Origin: Buchnera aphidicola (Kaburagia rhusicola ensigallis)
GTDB taxonomy: Bacteria; Pseudomonadota; Gammaproteobacteria; Enterobacterales; Enterobacteriaceae
DNA length: 64,000 nt
Direction of reading: 5' to 3'
Assembly (NCBI GenBank): GCA_039830025.1
Contig: CP140040.1
Span: 458,001-522,000 of the forward strand
Under the pieces are notes generated by a model. The model ran no database searches. It was not told the origin of the DNA and saw nothing but the letters and a program-made list of their open reading frames with translations. This document shows positions 30,468 to 41,612 of this stretch, one piece after another; positions within the stretch are counted from its first letter, which is position 1, and each line of letters starts with the position of its first letter. The position numbers and the translations under genes are program-made.

Positions 30468-32452
30468 TTTAATCCTACTTTTTTGAGATCATTAATATAC
30501 TTATTTTCAATCTTATTAATATTATCTTTAGAAATTACATAACCATGATCAATAAAAAAACTCTTTCTAATTAACAAACACAAAATTACAAAAATAGATA
30601 CAAAACATAACCAAAATATATACCAGATCAAAGAAAAACTAAAAATAACAGAAAATAAACTAATCATAATACCAGAACTAGTTTTATTAGGCATATGAAT
30701 ATCAGAATATATGACGCGCGCTACATTTTTCTTGTTTATTTTTTCTTTTGATTTCCAAAAACAATCACGAGAACAAACCGTAGGTATAACAGCAAAATTA
30801 TATGATGGAGGTGGAGACGAAGTTGACCATTCTAATGTTCTTCCATTCCACGGATCACCTGTAAAATCTCGATGAATATTACGATCTCGAATAGACACTA
30901 AAATTTGAATAATTTGACATATAATTCCTACTGCAATTAAAAATGTACCAAAAGAAGCAAATACCAACATAGAATGAAATTGAGGATCTATATGTTGACT
31001 TAAACGACGAGTCATACCCATTAATCCCAAAAAATATAAAGGCATAAAAGCGCAAAAAAAACCTAAAATCCAAAACCAAAATGCACGTTTTCCCCATTTT
31101 TCAGATAAAGTAAATCCAAACATTTTAGGAAACCAATAAGTAATTCCAGAAAAACACCCAAATACTACACCACCAATAATGACGTTATGAAAATGTGCTA
31201 CTAAAAACAAACTATTATGTAATACGAAATCTGCAGCAGGTAAAGATAATAAAACGCCAGACATACCACCTATAGAAAAAGTTATTAAAAATCCCATAGT
31301 CCATAACATAGAAGAATGCATACGAACACGTCCATGATACATAGTAAATAACCAATTAAAAATTTTTACTCCTGTTGGAACTGCTATAACCATTGTAGCT
31401 ATACCAAAAAATGCATTTACATCAGCTCCAGCACCCATAGTAAAAAAATGATGTAACCATACTACAAAAGATAAAATAGTAATCGCAATTGTAGCCCATA
31501 CTAAAGATACATATCCAAATAATTCTTTTCTAGAAAAAGTAGCTACCACTTCAGAAAATACTCCAAAAACAGGAAGAATTAAAATATATACTTCTGGATG
31601 TCCCCAAATCCAAATTAAATTAACATACATCATTGCGTTACCGCCGGAATCATTAGTAAAAAAATGAAATCCAAGATATCTATCCAAAGTCAGTAACAAT
31701 AAACTCACTGTTAAAACAGGAAAAGAGGCTAATATCAAAACATTTGTACAAACTGCTGTCCATGTAAACACTGGAATTTTAAATAAAGACATTCCAGGCG
31801 CTCTCATTTTCAAAATAGTTACTAAAAAATTAATAGCTGTTAGGGTAGTTCCTATACCAGATAATTGCAGACTCCAGATCCAATAATCAACCCCTACTCC
31901 AGGACTAAATTCCATTTCTGATAAAGGAGGATAACCTAGCCAACCTGTTTGCGCAAACTCACCAATTCCAAGAGAAAGATTTATTAATACTGCTCCACCA
32001 ACAGTTAACCACAAACTTAAATTGTTCAAAAACGGAAATGCCATATCACGAGCGCCAATTTGTAAAGGAACCACCAAATTCATTAATCCAATAACTAAAG
32101 GCATTGCTACAAAAAAAATCATAATAACGCCATGCGCAGTGAACACTTGATCATAATGATGAGACGACAAAAATCCTATTCCTTCCTTAGAAGAAGCTAA
32201 AACTTGCTGAATACGCATCATGATAGCATCAACAAAACCACGAAATAACATAATAGCAGCAAGACAAATATACATAATTGCAATTTTTTTATGATCTACC
32301 GAACAACACCATTCATTCCATATATAATTCCATTTCTTCAAATAAGTAACTGTCATAAATATAGACATAGCACATAAAATAATTATAGAATACGTTGTCA
32401 TTATAATAGGATCATTATAAGGAATAGCATTCCAATCTAATTTACCAAACAT
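30464..32452 (-). CDS. cyoB: Cytochrome bo3 ubiquinol oxidase subunit I
   Basis: Catalytic subunit that reduces oxygen to water and pumps protons. It binds heme b, heme o3 and copper B. The 662 residues (E. coli 663) keep the low-spin heme ligand in [11 protein letters not shown], the HPEVY motif with the copper-binding His cross-linked to Tyr, the HHFFTMG His pair, and [12 protein letters not shown] with the two remaining heme ligands. About fifteen transmembrane helices are visible. It overlaps cyoC by four bases and follows cyoA by 48 bases. Its conservation is among the highest in the window, consistent with aerobic respiration being essential to the symbiont. Confidence 0.98.
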   Translation of the reverse strand: MFGKLDWNAIPYNDPIIMTTYSIIILCAMSIFMTVTYLKKWNYIWNEWCCSVDHKKIAIMYICLAAIMLFRGFVDAIMMRIQQVLASSKEGIGFLSSHHYDQVFTAHGVIMIFFVAMPLVIGLMNLVVPLQIGARDMAFPFLNNLSLWLTVGGAVLINLSLGIGEFAQTGWLGYPPLSEMEFSPGVGVDYWIWSLQLSGIGTTLTAINFLVTILKMRAPGMSLFKIPVFTWTAVCTNVLILASFPVLTVSLLLLTLDRYLGFHFFTNDSGGNAMMYVNLIWIWGHPEVYILILPVFGVFSEVVATFSRKELFGYVSLVWATIAITILSFVVWLHHFFTMGAGADVNAFFGIATMVIAVPTGVKIFNWLFTMYHGRVRMHSSMLWTMGFLITFSIGGMSGVLLSLPAADFVLHNSLFLVAHFHNVIIGGVVFGCFSGITYWFPKMFGFTLSEKWGKRAFWFWILGFFCAFMPLYFLGLMGMTRRLSQHIDPQFHSMLVFASFGTFLIAVGIICQIIQILVSIRDRNIHRDFTGDPWNGRTLEWSTSSPPPSYNFAVIPTVCSRDCFWKSKEKINKKNVARVIYSDIHMPNKTSSGIMISLFSVIFSFSLIWYIFWLCFVSIFVILCLLIRKSFFIDHGYVISKDNINKIENKYINDLKKVGLK

Positions 32453-32500
32453 ATTATAAAATTCCTTAAACCTTCATTGAGTACAATTGTAGTAATAAAA

Positions 32501-33361
32501 TTACCTTCTGTTATATTTGATTTTTTTGATAATAATGTTAAATAAATTATTTTTTATACTAGAATAATATTCAATTATATTATTTTCACTAGGATATGCT
32601 ACTTTTTCAAAACTAGATATAGAATCTAATTTATATGGAGAACATCGTACTTTTTTTATCCATTTTTCAAATAATGCAACATTAGAAGTTACTTTTGTTG
32701 TAAATTTCATATCAGAAAATCCTTTTCCACTATAGTTAGCAGATATTCCTTTATAAACTCCAGATCTATTAGCTATCAAATTTAATTGAGTTCGCATACC
32801 TGCCATAGTATATATTTGACTACCTAAAGAAGGAATAAAAAAAGAGTTCATTACAGAATTAGATGTTAATTCAAACGTTATTGGAGTATTAACAGGAAAA
32901 ACCAACTCATTAACAGTAGCAATGTTCTCCTTAGGGTAGATAAATAACCACTTCCAATCTAAAGAAACAACATTAATTTTTATAGGCTTAACATTAGAAA
33001 CAATTTTTTTGTACGGATCTAAGTCATGAACAGACTTCCATGACAATATAGAAAGGAAAACAATTATCAAAATAGGAAATCCCCACACTAATGACTCGAT
33101 AACATTAGAATGAGACCAATGAGGTCTATAATCAGACTGAATATTATTTTCTCTATATTTCGTTGAAAAAAACCATGTCATAAAAAAAACTGGAACTATG
33201 ATAAATAGCATTACCGTAAATGCAACTAATATTAAAGATCTCTGCTTTATAGCAATATCACCTTTAGGACATAAAACCCCACTATTACATCCATTTAAAA
33301 ATAGAATGCAACTCATTAAAAAAAAATTTAAAATAAATGTACGAAATTTTAAAAATTGCAT
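32501..33361 (-). CDS. cyoA: Cytochrome bo3 ubiquinol oxidase subunit II
   Basis: Lipoprotein subunit of the oxidase. The signal peptide ends at a lipobox, LNGC, with Cys25 as the lipidated residue. Two transmembrane helices follow (about 43-64 and 85-105), then the periplasmic cupredoxin-like domain with SLDWKWLFIYP, NTPITFELTSNSVMNSFFIP, QIYTMAGMRTQLNL and SGKGFSDMKF, all matching E. coli. As in quinol oxidases generally, the copper A ligands are absent. The 286 residues are shorter than E. coli (315), mainly at the C-terminus. It heads the cyoABCDE operon and has a strong ribosome-binding site at 33365-33372. Confidence 0.97.
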   Translation of the reverse strand: MQFLKFRTFILNFFLMSCILFLNGCNSGVLCPKGDIAIKQRSLILVAFTVMLFIIVPVFFMTWFFSTKYRENNIQSDYRPHWSHSNVIESLVWGFPILIIVFLSILSWKSVHDLDPYKKIVSNVKPIKINVVSLDWKWLFIYPKENIATVNELVFPVNTPITFELTSNSVMNSFFIPSLGSQIYTMAGMRTQLNLIANRSGVYKGISANYSGKGFSDMKFTTKVTSNVALFEKWIKKVRCSPYKLDSISSFEKVAYPSENNIIEYYSSIKNNLFNIIIKKIKYNRR

Positions 33362-33364
33362 TTA

Positions 33365-33372
33365 ATCACCTC
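33365..33372 (-). promoter_or_regulatory. Strong ribosome-binding site of cyoA
   Basis: The reverse strand reads GAGGTGAT three bases before the cyoA ATG, an eight-base complement to the usual 3' end of 16S rRNA. Most start sites in this window have only GGA or AAGGA, so this is unusually strong. Confidence 0.8.
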
Positions 33373-33742
33373 AACATCCATTTTATATTGCAAAATGATA
33401 CTTATCGAATGATTTTTTATTATAAAAAACAATCATTTTTTAAAAAAATACATTAATTCTATAATTTCAATTCCAATCTCTAAATATAAATGTATGAAAC
33501 AATTTATGATGTTAAAAATCATATAAATCTTTAATAAAATAGTTCCTACTGAAAAATGTTACGTAATGTCTATCAATAAATATTTATTTTTATAATTTAA
33601 TAAAATATACCGAAAAATAACATAATTCGTATAATATAAAACTATAGACATGTATAACATAAATAAAATTATCTTATGTTTATTTTCAACTTAATATATG
33701 TTTAAAATATATTAAAATAGAAAAAATTAATTAAAGAAAAAA
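33373..33742. other. Divergent intergenic region between cyoA and bolA
   Basis: About 370 AT-rich bases with no supported gene. They should hold the cyo promoter (-) and the bolA-tig promoter (+). E. coli has ampG and yajG between these genes and no remnant is recognisable. I cannot choose a promoter among the many AT-rich hexamers. Confidence 0.5.
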
Positions 33743-34132
33743 ATGATTATAAAAATAATAAAAAATATATTAACATCAGTATTAAATACAACAATCATTG
33801 AGATTATTAATGAAAGTAAAAAACATAAAACGTTTATGAACAATCATCATTCACATTTTAAAATCATCATAGTTAGCAATGATTTCATAAAATATAGTTT
33901 AATAAAAAGACATCAAAAAATATACTATTTACTATCGAAATGCATATCTCAATACAAAATTCATGGACTAGCATTACATGCATATACTATTGATGAATGG
34001 AACAAAAAATTTGATACAAACTTAATTTCCCCTATATGCGTAAAATCGCATATCAAATCATCAAAGATACGAAAAAACAAAAAAATTAACACTTTTAATA
34101 CGAAAAGATCAATAAAATTTAAAAATAATTAA
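33743..34132 (+). CDS. bolA: BolA-family protein
   Basis: BolA proteins partner with monothiol glutaredoxins in iron-sulfur handling, and E. coli BolA also affects cell shape. The 129 residues contain the family core: SHFKIIIVSNDF, then RHQKIYYLLSK and the HGLALHAYTIDEW segment, with the conserved His residues. E. coli BolA has 105 residues. The extra length is a Lys/Asn-rich tail of about 25 residues, common in AT-rich genomes. It precedes tig as in E. coli. Confidence 0.93.
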   Translation: MIIKIIKNILTSVLNTTIIEIINESKKHKTFMNNHHSHFKIIIVSNDFIKYSLIKRHQKIYYLLSKCISQYKIHGLALHAYTIDEWNKKFDTNLISPICVKSHIKSSKIRKNKKINTFNTKRSIKFKNN

Positions 34133-34177
34133 ATATTTCATAAAACTTATTTTGAAAAATAACTTTAAGGAAAAAAA

Positions 34178-35464
34178 ATGGAACTTGAAATTAAAAAAAA
34201 CAAAAATTTATTACGCAATATTCATATTACTATTCCAAATAACATTATAAAAAAATCTATATATGTAGAATTTTTAAAACTAAATAATACCATACACACC
34301 AACGGATTTAGAAAAGGAAAAACACCATTACATACATTAAAAAAAAATTATGGAGAAACAGTACACAAACAAGTATTAAAAGAACTAATAAAACAATACT
34401 TCTTAGATAAAATTAAAAAGGAAACATTTCAAATAGCTGGAACTCCTAACTTTATCCTGCAAAAATACACAAATAATCAAGATCTTAATTGTTTAATAGA
34501 ATTTGAAATATATCCGAAATTTAAACTTAAAATAGACCAATTTACTATACAAACACCAGTAATTAATATCACCGAACAAGACATTCAAAAAATAGCTGAA
34601 AAATCTTTTAAAAACAACATTTGGATAGAAGTAGATCGTACTATTACACTGCATGATAAAATTACTATCACTTGCATAAATCACAGTTCAAATAAAGAAT
34701 TTAAAAAATATAATTTATACAATTTTCAATTTATTATTGGAAACAATGAAATATTACCCGAAATTGAAGAACAATTACTCGTTCATAAAACTAATGAATC
34801 TTTCTTTATTAACATAAAATTTTCAAAATATCATTGCGAAAAACAAATAGCCAACAAAATATGCGAAATAGAAATAATTATTAAAAAAGTAGAAGAACTC
34901 AAAGAAAAAATATTAGAAAAAAAAGAAAAAAATAAATTCAACTTAAGTCAAAAACAACATAAAAATATTAAAAATATACTTAAAAATCAATCACAAGTAA
35001 TAATTGAACATTATATAAAATCAAAAATAATACATCATTTGATCGAATCTAACCCTATAGATATTCCATCTACTTTAATAAAAAGTACTTTTGTTGAATT
35101 AAGAGAAAAACAAATAAATGTATATAAAAAAAATGTAAATAATATATTCTCAACTATAAATACAAAAGACTTGACCATAGAAGCACGTAACCAAGTTACA
35201 ACTACAATTCTTTTGAATAAACTTATACAAGACTACTTATTAGAACCTAATATTAATAATATACAAAATTTGATACAAAAGTATGCCACATCACACCATC
35301 ATGCTAAAAAACTAATTCTATTATACAAAAACAATGCAAACATTAAACAATACTTTAATAATGTGGACCTAGAACAACAAGCTATTACTAAAATTTTAGA
35401 AAAATCTATTAAATATGTAAAAAAATATGATTTTCACGAAGCAATGCAAAATTTAATTATGTAA
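34178..35464 (+). CDS. tig: Trigger factor
   Basis: Ribosome-bound chaperone that receives nascent chains at the exit tunnel. The 428 residues (E. coli 432) begin with the ribosome-binding domain containing the signature GFRKGKTPLHTLKKNYG near residues 44-60. A prolyl-isomerase domain (about 150-240) and the C-terminal chaperone arms follow. The PPIase part is strongly diverged, with many Lys, Asn and Ile, so its isomerase activity is uncertain. The AAGGAAAAAAA sequence before the ATG is the ribosome-binding site. The order bolA-tig-clpP-clpX-lon follows E. coli. Confidence 0.95.
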   Translation: MELEIKKNKNLLRNIHITIPNNIIKKSIYVEFLKLNNTIHTNGFRKGKTPLHTLKKNYGETVHKQVLKELIKQYFLDKIKKETFQIAGTPNFILQKYTNNQDLNCLIEFEIYPKFKLKIDQFTIQTPVINITEQDIQKIAEKSFKNNIWIEVDRTITLHDKITITCINHSSNKEFKKYNLYNFQFIIGNNEILPEIEEQLLVHKTNESFFINIKFSKYHCEKQIANKICEIEIIIKKVEELKEKILEKKEKNKFNLSQKQHKNIKNILKNQSQVIIEHYIKSKIIHHLIESNPIDIPSTLIKSTFVELREKQINVYKKNVNNIFSTINTKDLTIEARNQVTTTILLNKLIQDYLLEPNINNIQNLIQKYATSHHHAKKLILLYKNNANIKQYFNNVDLEQQAITKILEKSIKYVKKYDFHEAMQNLIM

Positions 35465-35687
35465 ACTGATATAACTCAAAAGTTAACTATAAGTAATAAA
35501 ATTACATTCAATTTATACTGAGTCCTACAATCTTATACGTTTATTAAAACAACTGTTTAAAAATTACCTATAAAAAATAAATGTACGTTTATTAACTAAT
35601 ATAACTAATACTTTAAAATACCCTGAATTATACTATTCTAAAATTAACAAAACAATACTTTTCATCTTATACATATTGGAAATAATA

Positions 35688-36311
35688 ATGCTATATAGAA
35701 AAACAAGTAAACAAAAGGATAACAATACCTTGCTAATTCCTATGGTAATAGAAAAAACATCTCATGGAGAAAGATCATATGACATATATTCTAAATTATT
35801 AAAAGAAAGAATTATTTTTCTAACTGGAACTATCGAGGACGTTATAGCTAATTCTATAGTAGCTCAAATTTTGTTCTTAGAATCTGAAAACCCTACTCAA
35901 GACATTTTTATATATATTAATTCACCAGGAGGAACAATTTCAGCAGGTATGTCTATTTATGACACTATGCAGTTTGTAACACCTCAAATTAATACAATTT
36001 GTATAGGACAAGCATGTTCTATGGCAGCCTTAATCCTTACTTCAGGAGAAAAAGGAAAGCGATTTTGTTTACCAAATTCACGTGTTATGATTCATCAACC
36101 ATTAGGAGGATGTAATGGGCAAGCTTCAGACATAGAAATTCATGCTCGAGAAATTATGATAATAAAAGAAACAATTAACAAAATAATGTCTATGCATACC
36201 GGAAAAAATATAAGCGATGTCAAAAAAGACACTGAACGAGATTATTTTCTTTCTGCTACAGAAGCAATCGAATATGGATTAATAGATTCCATTTTATATC
36301 ATCGAAAGTAA
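35688..36311 (+). CDS. clpP: ATP-dependent Clp protease proteolytic subunit
   Basis: Serine peptidase forming the double seven-membered ring of ClpXP. Starting at ATG 35688 gives 207 residues, exactly the E. coli precursor length. The catalytic Ser111 in GQACSMAAL and His136 in MIHQP fall at the same positions as in E. coli, and the Asp lies near 185. The oxyanion-region [20 protein letters not shown] is also conserved. A TTG at 35676 would add four residues but is unnecessary, and the GGA preceding the ATG serves as ribosome-binding site. clpX follows 115 bases later. Confidence 0.98.
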   Translation: MLYRKTSKQKDNNTLLIPMVIEKTSHGERSYDIYSKLLKERIIFLTGTIEDVIANSIVAQILFLESENPTQDIFIYINSPGGTISAGMSIYDTMQFVTPQINTICIGQACSMAALILTSGEKGKRFCLPNSRVMIHQPLGGCNGQASDIEIHAREIMIIKETINKIMSMHTGKNISDVKKDTERDYFLSATEAIEYGLIDSILYHRK

Positions 36312-36426
36312 TATTTAAAAGTATCAAAAAAATAATATTTGATTCTAAAAAAATTAAAAATACGAAATAAAAACATAACTTACAATATCTTTATTGTATG
36401 TCATTACAATCATGTAAGGAAAAATA

Positions 36427-37695
36427 ATGACAGATAATATTCAAAATAATAATAAAAAACCATTATATTGTTCTTTTTGTGGAAAAAACCAAAAAGAAAT
36501 CAAAAAACTTATAGCAGGACCATCAGTTTATATTTGTGATGAATGTATAAAATTATGTAATAACATTATTTACACAGAAAATAAAAATTCAAAAACATTA
36601 AAAAAAGATAAATATGAAATACCAACTCCCAATAAAATCAAAAAACATCTTGATAACTACGTTATAGGACACAATCATACAAAAAAAATTCTTTCAGTAG
36701 CAGTATATAATCATTATAAACGTATTCAAAACTCCAGTTGTGATATTGAATTAGGAAAAAGTAACATTTTACTTATCGGTCCTACAGGAAGCGGAAAAAC
36801 ATTACTAGCAGAAACATTAGCAAAGTTTCTTGATGTTCCATTTGCTATAACCGATGCTACTACTTTAACAGAAGCAGGATACGTAGGAGAGGACGTAGAA
36901 AATATCATTCAAAAATTACTAACCACTTGCGAATATAATATAAAAAAAGTAGAAGAAGGAATTATTTATATAGATGAAATAGACAAACTTTCTCGTAAAT
37001 CAGATAATCCATCTATAACTCGAGACGTATCTGGAGAAGGGGTTCAACAAGCTTTATTAAAATTAATAGAAGGAACTGTAGCTTCAGTTCCTATGCAAGG
37101 TGGAAGAAAACACCCACAACAAGAATGTCTTAAAATAAATACTTCTAAAATTTTATTTATATGTGGAGGAACATTTTCTGGATTAGAAAAAATAATTTCT
37201 AAAAGAATTGAAATAGGCATGGGAATAGGATTTAACGCTAAAATTAAAAAAAACCAAAAAAAACATGCAAAAAATAAAATACTAGAAAAAGTTGAACCCA
37301 AAGATTTAATCAAATTTGGATTAATTCCAGAATTTATTGGAAGATTACCTATACTCACTACATTATGCGAACTAAACAAAACAGCATTAATGGAAATTCT
37401 ATGTAAACCCAAAAATGCATTAATTAAACAATATCAAAAATTATTTGATCTTGAAGGAGTAGAGCTAAAATTTTATAACGAAGCAATTGCATGTATAGCA
37501 GAAAAAGCGATAACTAGAAAATCTGGTGCACGCGGACTACGTGCAATCATAGAAGCTATTCTTTTAGATACGATGTATAACTTACCTTCTATGATAAATG
37601 TTAAACAAATATTAATTAACAAATCAGTAGTTAATGGTAAGTCGATTCCAAAAATAATTTATAACAAGTGTTATCCTAAAGAAACACCCAAATAA
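36427..37695 (+). CDS. clpX: ATP-dependent Clp protease ATPase subunit ClpX
   Basis: Hexameric AAA+ unfoldase that feeds substrates to ClpP. The 422 residues (E. coli 424) start with the C4 zinc-binding domain (CSFCGKNQ and CDECIKLC). Walker A is [12 protein letters not shown] and Walker [10 protein letters not shown]. The pore loop GYVG, the RKH loop (GGRKHPQQE) and the IGF loop that docks ClpP are all present. The sensor 2 region reads [12 protein letters not shown] good ribosome-binding site, GTAAGGAAAAATA, precedes the ATG. Every functional element of ClpXP therefore looks intact. Confidence 0.98.
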   Translation: MTDNIQNNNKKPLYCSFCGKNQKEIKKLIAGPSVYICDECIKLCNNIIYTENKNSKTLKKDKYEIPTPNKIKKHLDNYVIGHNHTKKILSVAVYNHYKRIQNSSCDIELGKSNILLIGPTGSGKTLLAETLAKFLDVPFAITDATTLTEAGYVGEDVENIIQKLLTTCEYNIKKVEEGIIYIDEIDKLSRKSDNPSITRDVSGEGVQQALLKLIEGTVASVPMQGGRKHPQQECLKINTSKILFICGGTFSGLEKIISKRIEIGMGIGFNAKIKKNQKKHAKNKILEKVEPKDLIKFGLIPEFIGRLPILTTLCELNKTALMEILCKPKNALIKQYQKLFDLEGVELKFYNEAIACIAEKAITRKSGARGLRAIIEAILLDTMYNLPSMINVKQILINKSVVNGKSIPKIIYNKCYPKETPK

Positions 37696-37875
37696 TTTAA
37701 AAAACTATCTGATTTCTATGAAAATAACATTTTTTTATGATCTTGACTTATTAGTATTGAATATTGAATTGTTATTTCCAAATACTTAAGCTTGTTATAG
37801 CTTTAAACTAAATATTGGTCATTCAACATAATTTTTAAAACATTAAAATATTGTTGAAACTAAGAGAGATTTTTT

Positions 37876-40218
37876 ATGAATCTAAAACGTTCTGAATACG
37901 TTGAAATTCCTGTTTTACCACTGCGAGACGTAGTTGTTTATCCATATATGGTTATTCCATTATTTATAGGAAGAAAAAAATCTATAAAATGCATTGAAGC
38001 TTCGATGATAAATAACAAAAAAATTATGCTAGTCGCACAAAAAGAAGCAGAAATAGATGATCCTACTAACGACGATTTATTTACTATTGGAACAACAGCT
38101 TCTATATTACAAATGCTAAAATTACCTGATGGAACAGTTAAAGTATTAGTAGAGGGATTACAACGCGCAAATATAAAAGTATTAAAAAATAATGGAAATT
38201 ATTTTATTGCGCAAATAGAACCAATTATTACTCCTAAAATTTCAGACAAAGAACAAACTGCATTAATTAGAACCGTATTAAACCAGTTTAAGACATATAT
38301 CGAATTAAATAAAAAAATTCCACCTGAAATATTTAATTCTTTGTCAAACATAGATAATGCAGAAAAATTATCAGATACAATTGCAACACATATGCCATTA
38401 AAATTATATGAAAAACAATCTATCCTAGAAACACATCGTGTTAATGATCGACTAGAACGTTTAATGGCAATAATGGAATCTGAAATCGATTTACTAAACG
38501 TAGAAAAACGCATTCGAAATCGAGTTAAGAAACAAATGGAAAAGAGTCAAAGAGAATATTATTTAAATGAACAAATGAAAGCTATTCAAAAAGAGTTAGG
38601 CGAAATGGATGATACTCTGGATGATAATGAACTTTTAAAAAGAAAAATCTATTCCGCTAAAATGCCAAAAGAAGCGAAAATAAAAACAGAATCTGAACTT
38701 AAAAAATTAAAAATGATGTCATCCATGTCTGCCGAAGCTACAGTAGTGAGAAGTTATATAGACTGGATGATACAAATCCCTTGGAACAAAAAAAGTAAAA
38801 TAAAAAAAGATCTTCAAGAAGCACAAACTATTCTCGATTTAGATCATTTTGGTTTAGAAAAAGTAAAAGAACGAATTTTAGAATACCTAGCTGTTCAAAG
38901 TAGAATCAGTAAGATAAAAGGACCTATATTATGCTTGGTAGGACCACCTGGAGTAGGAAAAACATCATTAGGACAATCTATAGCAAGAGCAACAGGAAGA
39001 AAATATATTAGAATGGCTTTAGGTGGTATTAGAGATGAAGCAGAAATTCGAGGTCATAGAAGAACGTATATAGGATCTATGCCTGGAAAATTGATTCAAA
39101 AAATTACAAAGTCAGGAGTAAAAAATCCGCTTTTTTTATTAGATGAAATAGACAAAATGTCTTATGATGTTCGAATAGATCCCGCATCTGCTTTATTAGA
39201 AGTATTAGATCCAGAACAAAATACAACTTTTAACGATCATTATTTAGAAGTAGATTATGATCTTTCTGAAGTTATGTTCATTGCTACTTCTAATTCTACT
39301 AATATTCCTGCACCATTACTTGACCGAATGGAAATCATAAGAATTTCTGGTTATACTGAAAATGAAAAATTAAATATAGCTAAATCCTATTTAAAACCAA
39401 AACAAATTCAAAGAAATGCTTTAAAAAAACATGAGTTAACATTAGAAGATTCTGCTATTATCAATATCATCCGATATTATACACGCGAAGCCGGGGTAAG
39501 AAATCTTGAGCGAGAACTATCAAAAATATGCAGAAAATGTGTTAAAACTTTAATTTTAAATCGATCTTTAAAAAAGATACATATTAATGATAAAAATTTA
39601 CACTATTATCTTGGAGTTAAACGATTTGATTATGGGAAAATAATTAACAAAAACCAAATTGGACAAGTCATTGGTTTAGCTTGGACTGAAGTTGGAGGTG
39701 AATTACTAACAATTGAAACTGCTTGCATATCAGGAAAAGGTAAATTAATTTATACAGGGTCTTTAGGAGAAGTTATGCAAGAATCTATTCAAGCTGCACT
39801 CACAGTAGTAAGATCTCGTGCGCATAAATTAGGAATAAAACAAAATTTTCACGAAAAACATGATATTCATGTCCATGTTCCAGAAGGAGCTACGCCCAAA
39901 GACGGACCTAGTGCTGGAATTGCTATGTGCACAGCAATAGTTTCTTGCTTAACCAATAATCCAGTTCGATCGGATGTTGCAATGACCGGAGAAATTACCT
40001 TAAGAGGCCAAATTTTAACTATAGGAGGGCTAAAAGAAAAATTACTAGCTGCTCATAGAGGTGGAATTAAAAAGGTATTAATTCCTTATGAAAACAAACG
40101 CGATTTAGAAGAAATTCCAAAAAATATCATTTTAGGTCTTTGCATTCATCCAGTAAAATACATTGAAGAAGTATTAAACTTATCATTAGAACGTGCACCA
40201 TGCGAACCAATAAGATAA
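37876..40218 (+). CDS. lon: ATP-dependent protease Lon
   Basis: AAA+ serine protease for misfolded and regulatory proteins. The 780 residues (E. coli 784) carry the N-terminal substrate domain, Walker A GPPGVGKTSLG, LFLLDEIDKM (Walker B), and the protease domain with catalytic Ser679 in PKDGPSAG, the same number as in E. coli. The HRGGIKKVLIP region holds the catalytic Lys. The start is ATG 37876 with AAGAGAG as ribosome-binding site. The leader AGAGATTTTTTATGAAT is shared with htpG. hupB, which follows lon in E. coli, is missing. Confidence 0.98.
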   Translation: MNLKRSEYVEIPVLPLRDVVVYPYMVIPLFIGRKKSIKCIEASMINNKKIMLVAQKEAEIDDPTNDDLFTIGTTASILQMLKLPDGTVKVLVEGLQRANIKVLKNNGNYFIAQIEPIITPKISDKEQTALIRTVLNQFKTYIELNKKIPPEIFNSLSNIDNAEKLSDTIATHMPLKLYEKQSILETHRVNDRLERLMAIMESEIDLLNVEKRIRNRVKKQMEKSQREYYLNEQMKAIQKELGEMDDTLDDNELLKRKIYSAKMPKEAKIKTESELKKLKMMSSMSAEATVVRSYIDWMIQIPWNKKSKIKKDLQEAQTILDLDHFGLEKVKERILEYLAVQSRISKIKGPILCLVGPPGVGKTSLGQSIARATGRKYIRMALGGIRDEAEIRGHRRTYIGSMPGKLIQKITKSGVKNPLFLLDEIDKMSYDVRIDPASALLEVLDPEQNTTFNDHYLEVDYDLSEVMFIATSNSTNIPAPLLDRMEIIRISGYTENEKLNIAKSYLKPKQIQRNALKKHELTLEDSAIINIIRYYTREAGVRNLERELSKICRKCVKTLILNRSLKKIHINDKNLHYYLGVKRFDYGKIINKNQIGQVIGLAWTEVGGELLTIETACISGKGKLIYTGSLGEVMQESIQAALTVVRSRAHKLGIKQNFHEKHDIHVHVPEGATPKDGPSAGIAMCTAIVSCLTNNPVRSDVAMTGEITLRGQILTIGGLKEKLLAAHRGGIKKVLIPYENKRDLEEIPKNIILGLCIHPVKYIEEVLNLSLERAPCEPIR

Positions 40219-40257
40219 AATATTTCACTTATAAAAACACTACATAATATATAAATG

Positions 40258-40289
40258 ACTGGCAAAACATTAAAAATGTTATTGCCAGT
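40258..40289 (+). terminator. Hairpin downstream of lon
   Basis: ACTGGCAA (40258-40265) and AACATT pair with AATGTT and TTGCCAGT (40282-40289). This gives a 14-bp stem with one bulged A and a 3-base loop. It lies 39 bases after the lon stop. The tail is poor in T, so it may act as a terminator or as an mRNA-end stabiliser. Confidence 0.55.
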
Positions 40290-40349
40290 TTACACCAAAA
40301 ACTATATTTTAAAAAATATTAAAATAAACATCATACGAAATCACCCATA

Positions 40350-41411
40350 ATGATTAAAAAAAAAATACAATTAATATTGTCTAACATAATTATGTTAATA
40401 TTTGTAATAATAATTTGTTTTTCATTAATTATTACAAAAATAAACTATGATCCGATAATAAATAAAAAAAATTATGTTATAACAATTAACAATGACAAAA
40501 TTAGTTTAGAAGAATTTACAAAACTATATACCTTTGCATTATTAAAAAACAAAAAAACATCACATAAAAATGATTTAAATTCATTATATAACAAAAATTA
40601 TACAAAAAATATATTTCAACAAGTACTATCAAATATCATTTATAAAACTTTATTACAACAATATGTAAAAAAGCTAAATATATCCATAAATGATTCTGAC
40701 GTAAAAAATTATATACATAACCAATCTATTTTTAAAATACACAATATTTTTAATATTCAGAAATATTACTCTTTTCTTAATTCAGCCAATATTAATTCTT
40801 ATGAATATAAAAAAAAGATTAAAATCGATTTAAAAATAAATAAATTTATTTCTTTGATTTCTAACTCAGAATTTATTTTGAAACATGAAATTAATAATTT
40901 CATTGAACTATTATCACAAATCAGAGTTATAAAACAAGCTACTATAAATATTCCCAAAACTTTTAAACGTTTATACATTAACCAAAAATACTTTAAAAAT
41001 TGTCTTTACAAAAACAATACCATCAATTATTTTCTAGTTGCTAAAAAAATAATTAATGAACTGAATACAGGATCTAATGAATTATTAAAAAAAATAAAAT
41101 TAAAGTTTAACAATCCACAAAAATTGTCTAAATTCGGAATGAGCAAATTAGAAAAACTAATATTTAACCTTCCACTCCCTAAAAAAAATAATAATGTATA
41201 TTTTAGCATTTTTAAAAATAATGGAAATTTATTATTAATTCAATTTTATAAAACGCAACATACAATTTTCTCAAAAAAACAAAAAAACATTATTGTATCT
41301 CAAATACTTAAACATCGCTTAAAAATGACACTAAACTCTATTCTCAATAATTTATATACTAACGCCAATATTTCATACGACAAATTAACTACCTTTAAAA
41401 AATATCTGTAA
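40350..41411 (+). CDS. ppiD: PpiD-like periplasmic chaperone without the isomerase domain
   Basis: PpiD is a membrane-anchored chaperone near the Sec translocon. In E. coli it has 623 residues with a parvulin prolyl-isomerase domain in the middle. Here there are only 353. The N-terminal anchor (about residues 10-30) and the SurA-like chaperone part are present: QQVLSNIIYKTLLQQYVKKL, HEINNFIELLSQIRVIKQAT. After about residue 220 the sequence jumps to the E. coli C-terminal part (AKKIINELNTG, KLSKFGMSKLEKLIFNLPLP). The whole parvulin domain is therefore missing with the reading frame intact, so it is an internal deletion rather than decay. It lies after lon as in E. coli. Confidence 0.88.
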   Translation: MIKKKIQLILSNIIMLIFVIIICFSLIITKINYDPIINKKNYVITINNDKISLEEFTKLYTFALLKNKKTSHKNDLNSLYNKNYTKNIFQQVLSNIIYKTLLQQYVKKLNISINDSDVKNYIHNQSIFKIHNIFNIQKYYSFLNSANINSYEYKKKIKIDLKINKFISLISNSEFILKHEINNFIELLSQIRVIKQATINIPKTFKRLYINQKYFKNCLYKNNTINYFLVAKKIINELNTGSNELLKKIKLKFNNPQKLSKFGMSKLEKLIFNLPLPKKNNNVYFSIFKNNGNLLLIQFYKTQHTIFSKKQKNIIVSQILKHRLKMTLNSILNNLYTNANISYDKLTTFKKYL

Positions 41412-41612
41412 GATTTAAAAGTTTACATATAACTAAATAAATTGTATTTGACGTAAACGTTTTATATTGTATGAAAAATCAATGCGTATTAAACACATTT
41501 CATAAAAATTAATCTTGTAAATCATCAACTAAAAAAAATAAAAATGCATAAAATATAAATGCTTTATCATTATGTATGATTAACATTTTAATTCAAATAT
41601 TAGGAATTCTTT

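Noticed and set aside
37740..37875. Heat-shock type promoter before lon
   Set aside because: A CTTGAC hexamer is present but no matching CCCCAT-like -10 at the right distance.
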